Assembly: GCF_030865425.1 (NCBI RefSeq) | Contig: NZ_JAVFCB010000009.1 | Location: 171,061-210,930, forward strand | Direction of reading: 5' to 3' | Length of the DNA: 39,870 nt | Origin: Microbacterium capsulatum | Lineage (GTDB): Bacteria > Actinomycetota > Actinomycetes > Actinomycetales > Microbacteriaceae | Shown here: positions 39,805-39,870 of the stretch, piece after piece | How positions within the stretch are numbered: the first letter of the stretch is position 1 | How the letters are laid out: the number at the start of each line of letters is the position of its first letter | Translations under genes and position numbers: made by a program | Notes under the pieces: generated by a model | What the model saw: the letters and a program-made list of their open reading frames with translations, nothing else | The model's database searches: none | Told to the model about the DNA's origin: nothing

Positions 39805-39870
39805 GCGAGAAACCAGATCCGGCGCGAGACACCACGCACGCTGTGGTGTCTCATGCCGCATGTGGTTTCT
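39805..39870. repeat. GAGACACCAC palindrome, copy 2
   Basis: GCGAGAAACC, then GAGACACCAC, a short loop, GTGGTGTCTC and an outer GTGGTTTCT at the window end. Aligned with 26790-26860 it shares the AGAAACCA outer arm and the GAGACACCAC inner arm but differs in the middle. The window ends within its last bases. Confidence 0.8.

Noticed and set aside
1..39870. tRNA, rRNA or prophage/IS elements
   Set aside because: No cloverleaf, rRNA core, transposase or phage gene was found on either strand by reading; a dedicated tRNA scan would settle it.

Overview
The window is about 40 kb of very GC-rich DNA with tightly packed genes, many GTG starts and many 4-bp ATGA/GTGA overlaps. Gene content points to an actinobacterium, most likely Microbacteriaceae (Microbacterium-like): a DUF3073 gene next to purF-purM, an actinobacterial sterol-carrier-like protein near purine genes, ModE replaced by an HTH-TOBE protein, and MoaD/MoaE with a ThiF-rhodanese (MoeZ-type) activator. 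The assignment is inference from content; no rRNA or tRNA gene is visible.

Layout. 1-2.3 kb (-): purine salvage pair, an NCS2 permease and guanine deaminase. 2.4-10.6 kb: molybdate uptake and molybdenum cofactor synthesis, with HTH-TOBE regulator-modABC-moaA (+), moaE-moeZ (-), moaD-moaC-mog (+) and then a YaeQ-family gene. moeA, mobA and any molybdoenzyme are not in the window. 11.0-15.3 kb (-): an RND-type exporter and a fluoride-exporter crcB pair. 15.4-17.5 kb: a Pr6Pr membrane protein convergent with a Tat-lipoprotein flavin amine oxidase whose domains are circularly permuted. 17.6-19.9 kb (-): LacI regulator and Gfo/Idh/MocA dehydrogenase. 20.0-22.7 kb: LysR regulator divergent from a phosphodiesterase-like hydrolase and an EamA transporter. 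23.2-26.8 kb: TipA-like MerR regulator divergent from glycogen phosphorylase. 26.9-28.4 kb: a DUF4097-PadR operon behind a striking operator. 28.6-29.5 kb: UspA protein (-) and DUF3073 (+). 29.6-37.5 kb: purM-purF-MFS exporter (-), small membrane proteins, SCP-like protein, Nudix CoA pyrophosphatase and purD (+). 37.5-39.7 kb (-): PadR regulator and a DHA2 multidrug exporter.

Two signals cut across gene boundaries. First, almost every spare intergenic space is filled by palindromic or tandem repeats. One family has a GGGTCGTTGAGCGAG core paired with GAGACGAAACGCG and occurs at four loci, forming arrays of 25-, 26- and 68-bp period. Others are a AGAAACC...GAGACACCAC palindrome (two copies), a CGAGACCGAA palindrome, and a CCCCGAGCCCGTCG repeat that lies inside an MFS coding sequence. 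Second, eleven genes have a TANNNT-like hexamer ending 6-8 nt before the start codon, which suggests leaderless transcription and helps fix GTG starts.

The most unusual protein is the permuted amine oxidase at 16075-17457. The segment that normally ends such enzymes has been moved to just after the Tat/lipobox signal, ahead of the Rossmann motif. All calls are from reading the sequence; no database search was possible.
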